From Paracoccaceae bacterium (GTDB taxonomy: Bacteria > Pseudomonadota > Alphaproteobacteria > Rhodobacterales > Rhodobacteraceae): a DNA stretch of 64,000 nucleotides. The stretch covers positions 1-64,000 of the forward strand of contig JANSYP010000011.1 of the NCBI GenBank assembly GCA_024742405.1, read 5' to 3'. How positions within the stretch are numbered: position 1 is the first letter of the stretch; each line of letters begins with the position of its first letter. The notes beneath the pieces are model-generated. The model worked only from the letters and a program-made list of their open reading frames with translations. It searched no databases and was not told where the DNA came from. The position numbers and the translations under genes were made by a program. Of the stretch, positions 47,915 to 56,924 are shown in pieces.

Positions 47915-48817
47915 TCAGGTTTCAGCGAGATCCTTGCGCAACTGCTCGATCGCGAAATCGATAAAGAGTCGAACTTTGGAATCCTGCAGTTTGCGATGCG
48001 GGTAGAGGCAGCCGAAGATGGACGGGAGCGGCGGCGTATCCTTCAGCAGCTCGACCAGGGCGCCGGTCTGAATGTAGTCGGCAATTTCAAATCTGGGCTT
48101 GTTGACGATTCCCCGGCCGTCCAGGGCCCAGCCCGTCAGAACATCGCCGTCGTCTGAATCGTAGCTCCCCGCAACGTCGAGCTTGATTTCGCCCGACTGC
48201 GCACCGAGCGTCCAGAAATACTCTGGAGAGCGGGGATACCGCAGCAGCAAACAGCTGTGAGACAGGAGGTCCTTTGGGCTCTTGGGAGCACCCATTCGCT
48301 TGAGATATGCCGGGGCGGCGCAAAGGACGCGCGGACAATCCGCGACCTTGCGCAGCTTGATGCTCGAATCCGGCGGCCGACCCACCTGGAAAGCCATGTC
48401 CATGCCGTCATCGAGGAGATCGACCTTGCGATCTGACAGACGCAACCGAATCGAAACATTGGGGTAGCGGTCCACAAAGCGGGGGATAAGCGGGGCGATC
48501 AGGCGTTTTCCAATGCCCAAAGGTGCTGTCACATTAATCGCTCCGCGCGGGCTGTCGGAAAAACCCGAAACTGCCGCTTCGGCGTCGTCGACGGATTTCA
48601 GCACCCGAACCGCGTGTTCGTAGAAGGCGTGACCGACTTCGGTGGGGGACAGCTTGCGGGTCGTGCGGTTGAACAGGCGCACATCCAGTCTCTGCTCTAA
48701 CTCCTTGATACGATTGCTTGCGACGGCAGGCGTGAGTCGCAGATCCCGGCCACCCGCCGTGATGCTGCCCCGCTCCACGACACGGACAAAGACACGCAGG
48801 CTTTCGATATACGGCAT
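47915..48817 (-). CDS. LysR-family regulator, probable control of xdh operon
   Basis: 300 aa from the ATG at 48817, a normal LysR length. The N-terminal winged helix shows VFVRVVERGSITAGGRDLRL, TPAVASNRIKELEQRLDVRLFNRTTR. The effector domain has INVTAPLGIGKRLIAPLIPRF and LRLSDRKVDLLDDGMDMAFQVG, then CPRVLCAAPAYL. It is divergent from xdhA across a 131-bp gap, the standard LysR geometry, and is a close paralogue of the regulator at 58285: both share APLG.G.RL, RLRLSDR and DCPRVLCAAP. A purine intermediate, such as urate or xanthine, is the likely effector; inference from context. Confidence 0.9.
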   Translation of the reverse strand: MPYIESLRVFVRVVERGSITAGGRDLRLTPAVASNRIKELEQRLDVRLFNRTTRKLSPTEVGHAFYEHAVRVLKSVDDAEAAVSGFSDSPRGAINVTAPLGIGKRLIAPLIPRFVDRYPNVSIRLRLSDRKVDLLDDGMDMAFQVGRPPDSSIKLRKVADCPRVLCAAPAYLKRMGAPKSPKDLLSHSCLLLRYPRSPEYFWTLGAQSGEIKLDVAGSYDSDDGDVLTGWALDGRGIVNKPRFEIADYIQTGALVELLKDTPPLPSIFGCLYPHRKLQDSKVRLFIDFAIEQLRKDLAET

Positions 48818-48948
48818 CGGCGAAGACCCGATTATATAGGAAACGTTGAAAGAGCTTACCACTCTCCCCTCTGTTTTTATATAGTCGACGGCCGCAAGAT
48901 GTTCCTGACCGAAAAACCCAGCCCGCTCTGCCGGGGTCAGGAGAACCG
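48818..48948. promoter_or_regulatory. Divergent promoter region of LysR and xdhA
   Basis: This 131-bp gap carries two direct copies of TTATATAG (48832-48839 and 48877-48884), 45 bp apart, which could be -10 elements or parts of a LysR binding array. Overlapping divergent promoters are usual for LysR-controlled operons. The repeats are short, and no T-N11-A box with strong symmetry stands out. Confidence 0.45.
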
Positions 48949-50424
48949 ATGGCACATCGTTCGGAGATACGTTTTCTACTCAACGGCGCAGAAATCACGC
49001 TCGACAAGGTCGGTGCGGGCGACACGCTGCTGGATTTTTTGCGGCTCCAGAAACGGCTGACCGGGACCAAGGAAGGCTGCGCGGAGGGCGATTGCGGGGC
49101 CTGCACCGTGCTCGTGGGGCGTCTGGCCCAGGGGGAGCTGCACTACGAGACCGTCAATGCCTGCATCCGGTTCATGGCGTCGCTGGACGGCACCCATGTG
49201 GTCACGGTGGAGCATCTGTCCGGACCGGATGGTCGGATGCACCCGGTGCAGCAGGCGATGGTCGAATATCACGGCAGCCAGTGCGGGTTCTGCACGCCGG
49301 GCTTTGTCATGTCGCTCTACGCGCTCTGGATGGAGCGCCCCGATCCGACTGAAGCCGAGATCGAAACGGCGCTGCAGGGCAATCTCTGCCGCTGCACGGG
49401 CTACGAGCCGATCATTCGCGCCGCGAAGGCGATCAGCGGCTACGGCCGACCCGCCGATGATCTGCTGACGACGGAACGCGAGACGGTTGCGGAGCGGCTG
49501 CGCGGGCTCAATGACGGCGCGCGCGTCGATGTCACCGATGGCGAGAGCCGCGCGATCCTGCCGGCCGATGCCGATGATCTGGCCGCAGTCCTGCAGGAGC
49601 ACAGCGACGTCACGCTGATCGCGGGGGCCACGGATGTCGGGCTCTGGGTTACCAAGTTTCTGCGCAAGATCTCTCCGGCGGTGTTCATCGGCCATCTGGA
49701 GGATCTGCGCGGTGTCGAGGTCACGCCGGAGGCGATCCGCATCGGGGCAGGGGTGAGCTATTCGGACAGCGCCGAGGTGCTCTGCCGCGAGTTTCCGCAT
49801 CTGGCAGAATACTGGGACCGGATCGCCGGTTGGCAGATCCGCAACATGGGCACCATCGGCGGCAATGTCGCCAACGGGTCGCCCATCGGGGACACGCCGC
49901 CTGTGCTGATCGCGCTCGGAGCGGAGGTCGTGCTGCGCAAGGGCGCGGCCCGCCGCACGCTGCCGGTGGAGGCGTTCTTCATCGACTATGGCAAGCAGGA
50001 TCTGGAACCCGGGGAGTTCGTCGAGCGCATCGACATTCCCCGCGAGCGGGACGGCACGCTGCACGCCGCCTACAAGATCTCCAAGCGGCGGGACGAAGAC
50101 ATTTCGTCTGTGGCAGCCGGGTTTCGCGTCACGGTCGCGGAAGGGCAGATCACCGACGCGCGCATTGCCCTTGGCGGGATGGCGGCGACGCTGAAACGCG
50201 CGGCGCGCACCGAACGCGCGCTTATCGGACAGCCCTGGAACGAGGCCACCCTGCGCGCGGCGGCGACACATCTTCCGGAGGACTTTCAGCCTCTGACCGA
50301 CTGGCGCGCTTCGGCGGCCTACCGAATGCGGTCAGCGCAGAATCTGATGCTCCGGTTCTGGTTGGAAAACTCGGACAGCGCGGCGCCAGTGCGCCTGCAG
50401 CGCACGCAAGAGAGGGTCGCGTGA
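48949..50424 (+). CDS. xdhA: Xanthine dehydrogenase small subunit XdhA
   Basis: 491 aa. The subunit carries two [2Fe-2S] clusters and FAD. The plant-type ferredoxin domain has CAEGDCGACTVL; the second cluster has CGFCTPGFVM and LCRCTGYEPI near residue 115-150. The FAD-binding domain (residues 190-360) includes TLIAGATDVGLWVTK and NMGTIGGNVANGSPIGDTPP, and a CODH-type C-terminal domain follows. Electrons from xanthine oxidation on XdhB pass through this subunit to NAD. Stop overlaps the XdhB start region (TGATG at 50422-50426). First gene of xdhABC-permease-guaD. Confidence 0.97.
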   Translation: MAHRSEIRFLLNGAEITLDKVGAGDTLLDFLRLQKRLTGTKEGCAEGDCGACTVLVGRLAQGELHYETVNACIRFMASLDGTHVVTVEHLSGPDGRMHPVQQAMVEYHGSQCGFCTPGFVMSLYALWMERPDPTEAEIETALQGNLCRCTGYEPIIRAAKAISGYGRPADDLLTTERETVAERLRGLNDGARVDVTDGESRAILPADADDLAAVLQEHSDVTLIAGATDVGLWVTKFLRKISPAVFIGHLEDLRGVEVTPEAIRIGAGVSYSDSAEVLCREFPHLAEYWDRIAGWQIRNMGTIGGNVANGSPIGDTPPVLIALGAEVVLRKGAARRTLPVEAFFIDYGKQDLEPGEFVERIDIPRERDGTLHAAYKISKRRDEDISSVAAGFRVTVAEGQITDARIALGGMAATLKRAARTERALIGQPWNEATLRAAATHLPEDFQPLTDWRASAAYRMRSAQNLMLRFWLENSDSAAPVRLQRTQERVA

Positions 50425-52823
50425 TGCATGATGATGGCAAACTGAACGAAGATCTTGTTGCCCGGGAAAATGCCTTTGGGGATCTGGACGAGAATCCCGG
50501 GTCCGATCGGGATCGCAAGCGCATTCGTGGGGGCGTCCATACCGACCGCCAGCACGACTCTGCGATCAAGCATGTCACGGGCCGGGCGGACTATACCGAC
50601 GACATTGCCGAACCCGCGGGAACCGTTCACGCCTATCTGGGGCTCTCGACGCGCGCCCATGCCAGGATCACGTCCCTGGAGCTGGAGGCAGTTCGTGCCG
50701 CTCCGGGCGTGCTGGACGTCCTCACCGCCGATGACATCCCCGGTGTGAACGATGTCAGCCCGACGAGCCGCAACGACGAACCCGTTCTGGTCACCGACAA
50801 GGTAGAGTTCTGGGGGCAGCCGATCTTTGCCGTGATCGCCGAGACGCGCGACGCCGCGCGGCGGGCGGCGCAGCTGGCCGAGATCGCCTACGAGGATCTG
50901 CCCTTTGTGCTGGAGCCCGACGAGGCCCGCGACCAGGACATGCCCTATGTCACGCCGCCCCTCACGCTCAAGCGCGGCGACGCGCGCGACGCAATGGAGA
51001 CCGCACCACACCGGATCAAGGGTCAGATGCGCGTCGGCGGGCAGGATCACATGTATCTGGAGGGCCATATCGCCTTTGCCATTCCCGGCGAGGACGAGGA
51101 CGTGATCGTTCATTGCTCGACCCAGCATCCGACCGAGGCGCAGCACATGGTGGCCCATGTCCTTGGCGTGGCTTCCAATGCCGTGACCGTGAATGTGCGG
51201 CGCATGGGCGGCGGGTTCGGCGGCAAGGAAACGCAGATGAACCTCTTCTGCGCCGTGGCGGCGGTCGCAGCGAAGAAATGGGACCGGCCCGTCAAGATCC
51301 GTCCCGACCGCGACGACGACATGTCGGCCACCGGCAAGCGGCATGACTTCGTCATCGATTACGAAGTCGGCTTCGATGACGAGGGCCGGATCGAGGCCGT
51401 GACGGGCGAGTTCGCGGCGCGCTGCGGGTTTTCCTCGGACCTCTCCGGGCCGGTGACGGACCGCGCGCTCTTTCATGCCGACAACGCGTATTTTTACCCC
51501 CATGTGCTGCTGAACTCGCACCCGATGAAGACCAACACCGTATCCAACACGGCCTTCCGGGGCTTCGGCGGCCCGCAGGGGGTGATCATCGCCGAGCGCA
51601 TCATGGAGGAGATCGCCTATCACCGCGGGCGCGACGCGCTGGAGATCCGCAAGCTCAACTTCTATGGGCCGGACGGGCGCGATGTGACGCCCTACCACCA
51701 GACGGTCGAGGACAATATTGCGCCGCAGATCGTGGCGGAGCTGGAAGCGCAGGCGGACTATCAGGCGCGCCGCGAGGCGGTGCTGGACTGGAACGAGCGT
51801 GGGGGTGTGATCCGCAAGGGGATCGCGCTGACGCCGGTGAAATTCGGCATCTCCTTCACCGCGACCTGGTACAATCAGGCTGGCGCGCTGGTCCATGTCT
51901 ATAGCGACGGCTCGATCCATCTGAACCATGGCGGCACCGAGATGGGGCAGGGGCTCAACACCAAGGTGGCCCAAGTCGTGGCCGATGCCTTCCAGGCCGA
52001 TTTCGAGACGATCAAGATCACGAAGACGACCACGGAGAAAGTGCCGAACACATCGGCCACCGCGGCCTCTTCGGGTACCGATCTGAACGGGATGGCGGCG
52101 CTGGATGCCTGCGAGCAGATCAAGGCGCGGCTCGTTGCTTTCGCGGCGGAGAAATGGGGGGTCGCGCCGGAGGCGGTGCGTTTCCTGCCGGGACGGGTGC
52201 AGATCGGCGATGAGACGCACAGCTTCGCCGAGTTCATCAAGCTGGCCTATATGGCCCGGATCCACCTCTCGGCGGCGGGGTTCTACAAGACGCCCAAGAT
52301 CCACTGGAACCGCGAGACGGGGCAGGGCCGGCCGTTCTACTACTATGCCTACGGCGCGGCGGTGTCGGAGGTGTCGATCGACACGCTGACCGGCGAATAC
52401 ATCGTCGACCGCACCGATATCCTCCACGATGTCGGCAAGTCGCTGAACCCGGTCATTGACCGCGGTCAGGTCGAGGGCGCGTTCATCCAGGGGATGGGCT
52501 GGCTGACGACCGAAGAGCTGTGGTGGGACGAGGCCGGCCAGCTGAGAACCCACGCGCCGTCGACCTACAAGATCCCGCTCGCCTCGGACCGGCCGCGCAT
52601 CTTCAACGTCGATCTCGCCGACTGGTCGGAGAACCGCGAGAACACCATCAAGCGGTCCAAGGCCGTGGGCGAGCCGCCCTTCATGCTCGGCATCTCGGTG
52701 CTGGAGGCGCTGTCGATGGCGGTGGCCAGCGTGGACGACTACCGGACCTGCCCGCGGCTCGATACGCCGGCAACGCCCGAGCGCATCCTGCTGGCCGTCG
52801 AGCGGCTGCAGGGCGGGAGCTGA
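50424..52823 (+). CDS. xdhB: Xanthine dehydrogenase molybdopterin subunit XdhB
   Basis: 799 aa from the ATG at 50424 (a GTG one codon before is possible). The molybdopterin subunit hydroxylates hypoxanthine and xanthine to urate. Features: the N-terminal ALDHIDE-type domain starting HVTGRADYTDD, GGQDHMYLEGH, the MRRMGGGFGGKETQ-type motif (VRRMGGGFGGKET), NTAFRGFGGPQGV with the substrate-positioning Arg and Phe, HGGTEMGQGLNTKVAQV, and the catalytic Glu in KAVGEPPFMLG. All key residues for xanthine oxidation appear intact. Followed 3 bp later by xdhC. Confidence 0.97.
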   Translation: MHDDGKLNEDLVARENAFGDLDENPGSDRDRKRIRGGVHTDRQHDSAIKHVTGRADYTDDIAEPAGTVHAYLGLSTRAHARITSLELEAVRAAPGVLDVLTADDIPGVNDVSPTSRNDEPVLVTDKVEFWGQPIFAVIAETRDAARRAAQLAEIAYEDLPFVLEPDEARDQDMPYVTPPLTLKRGDARDAMETAPHRIKGQMRVGGQDHMYLEGHIAFAIPGEDEDVIVHCSTQHPTEAQHMVAHVLGVASNAVTVNVRRMGGGFGGKETQMNLFCAVAAVAAKKWDRPVKIRPDRDDDMSATGKRHDFVIDYEVGFDDEGRIEAVTGEFAARCGFSSDLSGPVTDRALFHADNAYFYPHVLLNSHPMKTNTVSNTAFRGFGGPQGVIIAERIMEEIAYHRGRDALEIRKLNFYGPDGRDVTPYHQTVEDNIAPQIVAELEAQADYQARREAVLDWNERGGVIRKGIALTPVKFGISFTATWYNQAGALVHVYSDGSIHLNHGGTEMGQGLNTKVAQVVADAFQADFETIKITKTTTEKVPNTSATAASSGTDLNGMAALDACEQIKARLVAFAAEKWGVAPEAVRFLPGRVQIGDETHSFAEFIKLAYMARIHLSAAGFYKTPKIHWNRETGQGRPFYYYAYGAAVSEVSIDTLTGEYIVDRTDILHDVGKSLNPVIDRGQVEGAFIQGMGWLTTEELWWDEAGQLRTHAPSTYKIPLASDRPRIFNVDLADWSENRENTIKRSKAVGEPPFMLGISVLEALSMAVASVDDYRTCPRLDTPATPERILLAVERLQGGS

Positions 52824-52826
52824 GCC

Positions 52827-53729
52827 ATGGCGGATCAGGATACGCTCAGCGGCTTTCTGGCGCGCCATGGCGACGTGATCGAGGTGCGGCTCACACGGGT
52901 CCGCGGCTCGTCCCCGCGCGACGAGGGGGCCGCGATGTTCGTCGCTTCTGACGGGGTGCACGGCACCATCGGCGGCGGTCAGCTGGAATACATGGCGCTG
53001 GACCGTGCGCGGGTGATGCTGCGCACGGGCGAGGATGTCTGCGACATGGACGTGCCGCTCGGCCCGGAGATTGGGCAGTGCTGCGGCGGCCGGGTGGAGA
53101 TCAGGCTGACCCGCATGACGGTAGCCGCGCGCAACGCCGCGCTGCAGGAGGCGCAGGCCGAAATCGTGGCGCGCCCCCATGTCTACATCCTGGGGGCGGG
53201 GCATATCGGGCGGGCGCTGGCCTGCCTTTTCCAGTATCTGCCGGTACGCGCGATCCTCATTGATGGCCGGCCCGAGGAACTGGCGCTCTGCACCGCGCAG
53301 GTGGACCGGCGCCTGTCGGCCCTGCCGGAGGCAGAAATCCGCGCCGCCCTTCCGAACAGCGCCTTCATAGTGCTGACCCATGATCACGCGTTGGATTTTC
53401 TGCTGACGGCCGAGGCGCTTGCGCGCGGCGACGCCGCCTATGTCGGCATGATCGGCTCAGCCACGAAGCGCGCCAAATTCGAGCAGTTCTGCCGCACAAC
53501 CGCGCAAAGGACTCCTACGGGCGCATTAATGTGTCCGATGGGGTCCGGCCGGAGCGGCGACAAGCGCCCCGACGTGATCGCCGCCTTCATAGTGGCCGAA
53601 GCGATGGCTGCGCTGACCACGTCGCCCCCGAAACCCCGAACCGTGCCCGACCCGGTCGGCCGCGCAACAAAACAGGGCTCTCTCGGACAGGACCAGATGC
53701 CCGCACAACCCGAATGGGAGGACATGTGA
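52827..53729 (+). CDS. xdhC: Xanthine dehydrogenase accessory protein XdhC
   Basis: 300 aa. XdhC binds sulfurated molybdenum cofactor and inserts it into XdhB. The N-terminal XdhC/CoxI domain has TRVRGSSPRDEGAAMFV, GTIGGGQLEY and QCCGGRVEIRL; the C-terminal Rossmann-type domain has VYILGAGHIGRALA, PNSAFIVLTHDHALDF and YVGMIGSATKRAKF. It sits directly after xdhB (3 bp gap) and its stop lies next to the permease start (53731), so all are likely one transcript. Confidence 0.96.
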   Translation: MADQDTLSGFLARHGDVIEVRLTRVRGSSPRDEGAAMFVASDGVHGTIGGGQLEYMALDRARVMLRTGEDVCDMDVPLGPEIGQCCGGRVEIRLTRMTVAARNAALQEAQAEIVARPHVYILGAGHIGRALACLFQYLPVRAILIDGRPEELALCTAQVDRRLSALPEAEIRAALPNSAFIVLTHDHALDFLLTAEALARGDAAYVGMIGSATKRAKFEQFCRTTAQRTPTGALMCPMGSGRSGDKRPDVIAAFIVAEAMAALTTSPPKPRTVPDPVGRATKQGSLGQDQMPAQPEWEDM

Positions 53730-53730
53730 G

Positions 53731-55332
53731 ATGACGACGAAACCCTATAGCTACCAGCTGTTCAGCCGGAGCGACTACAGCGCCTTCTGGGCGCTCTTCA
53801 CCGACAACCTGGTCAACCTGATGGTGCTCTCGGCGATCTGCCAGTTCGTCTTTCAGATGCCCCCGGAGATCGTCTATGGCCGGATCGTGCCCGGCGCCGC
53901 CGTCGCCATTCTGGCGGGTGTGGCGGTCTATACTTTCATGGCCAAGCGCGTCGCCGAAAAGACCGGCCGCGATGTCACGGCACTGCCCTACGGCATCTCC
54001 ACACCGGTGATGTTCGTCTATCTCTTCGGTGTGATCGGCCCGATCTATTGGGCAACCGATGATGCGCTGCTGGCCTGGCAGGTCGGGATCGGCGCTGGGT
54101 TCATGGGCGGCATCGTCGCCGCCCTCGGTGCGATCGTCGGTCCCTTCCTGAAGCGGATCACACCGCGCGCGGGCATGCTCGGCACGCTGTGCGGTATCGC
54201 GCTCGTGTTCATTGGCTCGGTGCCGCTGACCCAGATCTTCGAGAATCCCATCGTCGGTTTCGCCGCACTCATCATCATCCTGTGGGGGCTCGTGGGCCGT
54301 TTCCGGCTGCCGGGCAACATCCCGGCCGGGCTTGTCGCCATCGGCGCGGGCACGATCATCGCCATCATTCTGGGACAGTCGAGTTTCGATCTGAGCGGTG
54401 TCGGCTTCTACCCGCCGCTGCCCTATTTCGGCGATCTGATCGTGGGTGTGCAGTATCTGTTCGCGAACCCCGAGCTATTCCTCGTGCTGGTGCCGGTGCA
54501 GATCTACAATTTCATCGAGACGATGAACAACGTGGAGAGTGCCGAGGCTGCGGGCGACAAGTATCCCGTCGCCGTCTGTCAGGTCACCGACGGCGCGGGC
54601 ACCATGATCGGCGCGGTCTTCGGCTCGCCCTTCCCGACCACGGTCTATATCGGCCATCCCGCCTACAAGCGGCTTGAAGCCCATGCCGGCTACATCATCG
54701 GCGTTGCGGGCGTGATAGCCTTTTCCGCCTTCTTCGGCTTTCTGGCCTTCATCAACGGGGTGATCCCGATTGCCGCCGCCGCCCCGGTGCTGGTCTTCGT
54801 CTCGGTCAGCCTGATCACCAACACCGCCTTTGCGGTGAAGCCCACGCATATGGCGGCGGTCTCCTTTGCGATCCTGCCGCATATCTCGGCTTTCCTCATC
54901 GTGAAGTGGGGCTCGCTGATGAACGCGCTCCGCAGCAGCGGTGTCGAAGGACTACCGTCATTGGGCGATGTGGAGCTGACCGCAGCCATGCTGATGGAAG
55001 GCGCGCATTACGAGGGTCACTTGGCGCTTGCACAGGGCGCAATCCTCACCGGCCTGGTCTGGGGCGCTATCGTGGCCTCCATCATCGACGGCAAGTTCCA
55101 GAATGCCGGCGGCTTTGCCATCGCGGCGGCGGTAATGTCCTCGATCGGGATCATCCATGGCGGCAGCCTGCAATTGCCACAGCTCGACGGGATCACCGTG
55201 GGCTACCTGATCACCGGGGCCTTCCTGCTGATCTATCCGCGGATCGCGCCGAAAGAGGATCTGGAGCATCGCGTCATCGTCCCGGATGAACCCGATTTCA
55301 TGGATACCGACGCGCCGGCCGGACGCGCCTGA
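53731..55332 (+). CDS. NCS2-type purine permease (xanthine/urate family)
   Basis: 533 aa with about 13-14 hydrophobic segments. NCS2-like features: LPYGISTPVMFVYLFGVIGP in the early helices, IYNFIETMNNVESAEAAGDK, where the family has a functionally essential Glu in 'E...ES.G', and the GSPFPTTVYIGHPAYK loop, equivalent to GSPFPTTT.E..G. Both substrate-binding regions (helices 8 and 10) are present. Located in the xdhABC operon before guanine deaminase, so xanthine, hypoxanthine, guanine or urate is the likely cargo. The length is longer than usual (430-480) owing to an insertion around residues 395-430 and the acidic C-terminus. Confidence 0.88.
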   Translation: MTTKPYSYQLFSRSDYSAFWALFTDNLVNLMVLSAICQFVFQMPPEIVYGRIVPGAAVAILAGVAVYTFMAKRVAEKTGRDVTALPYGISTPVMFVYLFGVIGPIYWATDDALLAWQVGIGAGFMGGIVAALGAIVGPFLKRITPRAGMLGTLCGIALVFIGSVPLTQIFENPIVGFAALIIILWGLVGRFRLPGNIPAGLVAIGAGTIIAIILGQSSFDLSGVGFYPPLPYFGDLIVGVQYLFANPELFLVLVPVQIYNFIETMNNVESAEAAGDKYPVAVCQVTDGAGTMIGAVFGSPFPTTVYIGHPAYKRLEAHAGYIIGVAGVIAFSAFFGFLAFINGVIPIAAAAPVLVFVSVSLITNTAFAVKPTHMAAVSFAILPHISAFLIVKWGSLMNALRSSGVEGLPSLGDVELTAAMLMEGAHYEGHLALAQGAILTGLVWGAIVASIIDGKFQNAGGFAIAAAVMSSIGIIHGGSLQLPQLDGITVGYLITGAFLLIYPRIAPKEDLEHRVIVPDEPDFMDTDAPAGRA

Positions 55333-55376
55333 GCCAGACCGGGGCGGCGGCCCACGCCGCTCCGGATCCCAACTCT

Positions 55377-55408
55377 CGGGGCGGCGGACGACGCCGCCCC
55401 GTTTCTTT
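55377..55408 (+). terminator. Rho-independent terminator after the NCS2 permease gene
   Basis: A 10-bp GC stem, CGGGGCGGCG with CGCCGCCCCG, a 5-base loop and TTTCTTT after it. It lies between the permease and guaD, so guanine deaminase may be partly uncoupled or transcribed by read-through. Confidence 0.85.
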
Positions 55409-55434
55409 CCAGTCCCATCCCGGCAGGCCCTGCA

Positions 55435-56745
55435 ATGACCGACACTCTGCTTCGCGGACGTCTTTTGACGTTCAATCACGCGCCCCGGTCCACCGACGAC
55501 ACTGAGGCCTACGCTTATATCGAAGATGGCGCACTGCTGCTGCGCGACGGTCTGATCGCCGCCTCGGGCGCCCATGCCGAGGTCCAGGCGCTGGCGCCGG
55601 ACGTGCAGGAGGTCGATCACCGGCCCCATCTGCTGATGGCCGGTTTCATCGACGCCCATATCCATTTTCCGCAGGTGCAGATCATCGCGAGCTGGGGCAG
55701 CCAGCTGCTGGACTGGCTCAATGGCTACACCTTTCCCGCCGAGGCGGAATATGCCGACGCGCAGCACGCCCGGTCGATGGCGCGGCGCTTTTGCGACCTG
55801 CTCACCGACTATGGCACGACGACGGCCGTTGCGTTCTGCTCGGTCCACAAGGCGTCCGCCGAGGCGCTGTTTCATGAGGCCGCGAGCCGCGACATGCGGA
55901 TGATCGCCGGCAAGACCATGATGGACCGCAACGCGCCCGACGCGGTGCTCGACACGGCGCAATCGGGCTATGACGACAGCGCCGCGCTGATCGCGGAATG
56001 GCATGGGAAGGGCAGGGCGCAGTACGCGATCACACCGCGTTTCGCGATCACCTCATCCCCGGCCCAGATGGAGGCCGCCGGCGCGCTGGTTGCGGCGCAT
56101 CCGGACTGTTTCGTGCAGACCCATCTGTCCGAGAACCATGATGAGATCGCCTACACGGCAGAGCTCTATCCCGAAGCGCGCGATTATCTGGACGTCTACG
56201 AGCGCTACGGGCTGCTCGGCCCGAGGACGCTGCTCGGTCACGCCATCCACCTGAAGGATCGCGAGATCGGCGCGCTGGCCGAGACCGGCGCGCATCCTGT
56301 CTTCTGTCCGACGTCCAATCTGTTTCTGGGCAGTGGCCTCTTTGATGACGCGGGGCTGCGTGGTCGCGGCATCCAGAGCGGTATTGCGACCGATGTCGGT
56401 GCGGGCACCAGCTATTCGATGCTGCAGACGCTGAACGAAGGCTACAAGGTGCTGCAGTTGCGAGGCCAGAAGCTCGAAGCGCTGCGGGCGTTTCACTGGA
56501 TCACCCGAGGGAACGCCGAGGTACTGGGCCTGGCGGACCGGATCGGCACGCTCGATCCGGGCAGCGAGGCAGATATCGTCGTGCTGAACGCGCACGCGAC
56601 ACCGGCTATGGCGCTGCGGATGGCGCGGGCAGAGTCCCTCGCCGAGGAGCTCTTCGTGCTGCAGATGATGGGCGATGATCGCGCGGTCGTTGAGACCTAT
56701 GTGTCCGGACAGCCGCAGAAGGGCGGGGGCGAGGCGGCGGCGTGA
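55435..56745 (+). CDS. guaD: Guanine deaminase
   Basis: 436 aa. It converts guanine to xanthine and ammonia, feeding XdhAB. Amidohydrolase superfamily, AtzF/GuaD-type: metal HxH in LLMAGFIDAHIHFPQ, with Q after it as in guanine deaminases; FCSVHKASAEALFHEA; CFVQTHLSENHDEIAYTAELYP; LLGHAIHLKDREI; FCPTSNLFLGSGLF; and the metal Asp in SGIATDVGAGTSYSML. The closing TRGNAEVLGLADRIGTLDPGSEADIVVL block is complete. A full catalytic set suggests an active Zn enzyme. Last gene of the forward xdh block, after the terminator-like stem at 55377. Confidence 0.95.
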   Translation: MTDTLLRGRLLTFNHAPRSTDDTEAYAYIEDGALLLRDGLIAASGAHAEVQALAPDVQEVDHRPHLLMAGFIDAHIHFPQVQIIASWGSQLLDWLNGYTFPAEAEYADAQHARSMARRFCDLLTDYGTTTAVAFCSVHKASAEALFHEAASRDMRMIAGKTMMDRNAPDAVLDTAQSGYDDSAALIAEWHGKGRAQYAITPRFAITSSPAQMEAAGALVAAHPDCFVQTHLSENHDEIAYTAELYPEARDYLDVYERYGLLGPRTLLGHAIHLKDREIGALAETGAHPVFCPTSNLFLGSGLFDDAGLRGRGIQSGIATDVGAGTSYSMLQTLNEGYKVLQLRGQKLEALRAFHWITRGNAEVLGLADRIGTLDPGSEADIVVLNAHATPAMALRMARAESLAEELFVLQMMGDDRAVVETYVSGQPQKGGGEAAA

Positions 56746-56924
56746 TCGGGCGCCGCCGCCGGCCGTCGCGTATCCGCTTGGCGTCCAATAGGCTTTTTTG
56801 AAACCGCATCGCGCCCGTCGCCCCGAACCGGGCTGCGCGCGCCCGTAAACCGTCGGTCGGGCGTTCGACACACCGTCTCTGCGTCGGGCGCATCCCGATC
56901 CGCCCGCGACGGACTTCGCGTCAC

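Noticed and set aside
48832-48884. TTATATAG direct repeat as a specific regulator site
   Set aside because: Only 8 bp and AT-rich like a -10 region; kept only as a promoter-region note.
50319-53387. 1022-codon minus-strand frame opposite xdhB and xdhC
   Set aside because: Antisense shadow of two complete xanthine dehydrogenase genes; translation has no domain structure.
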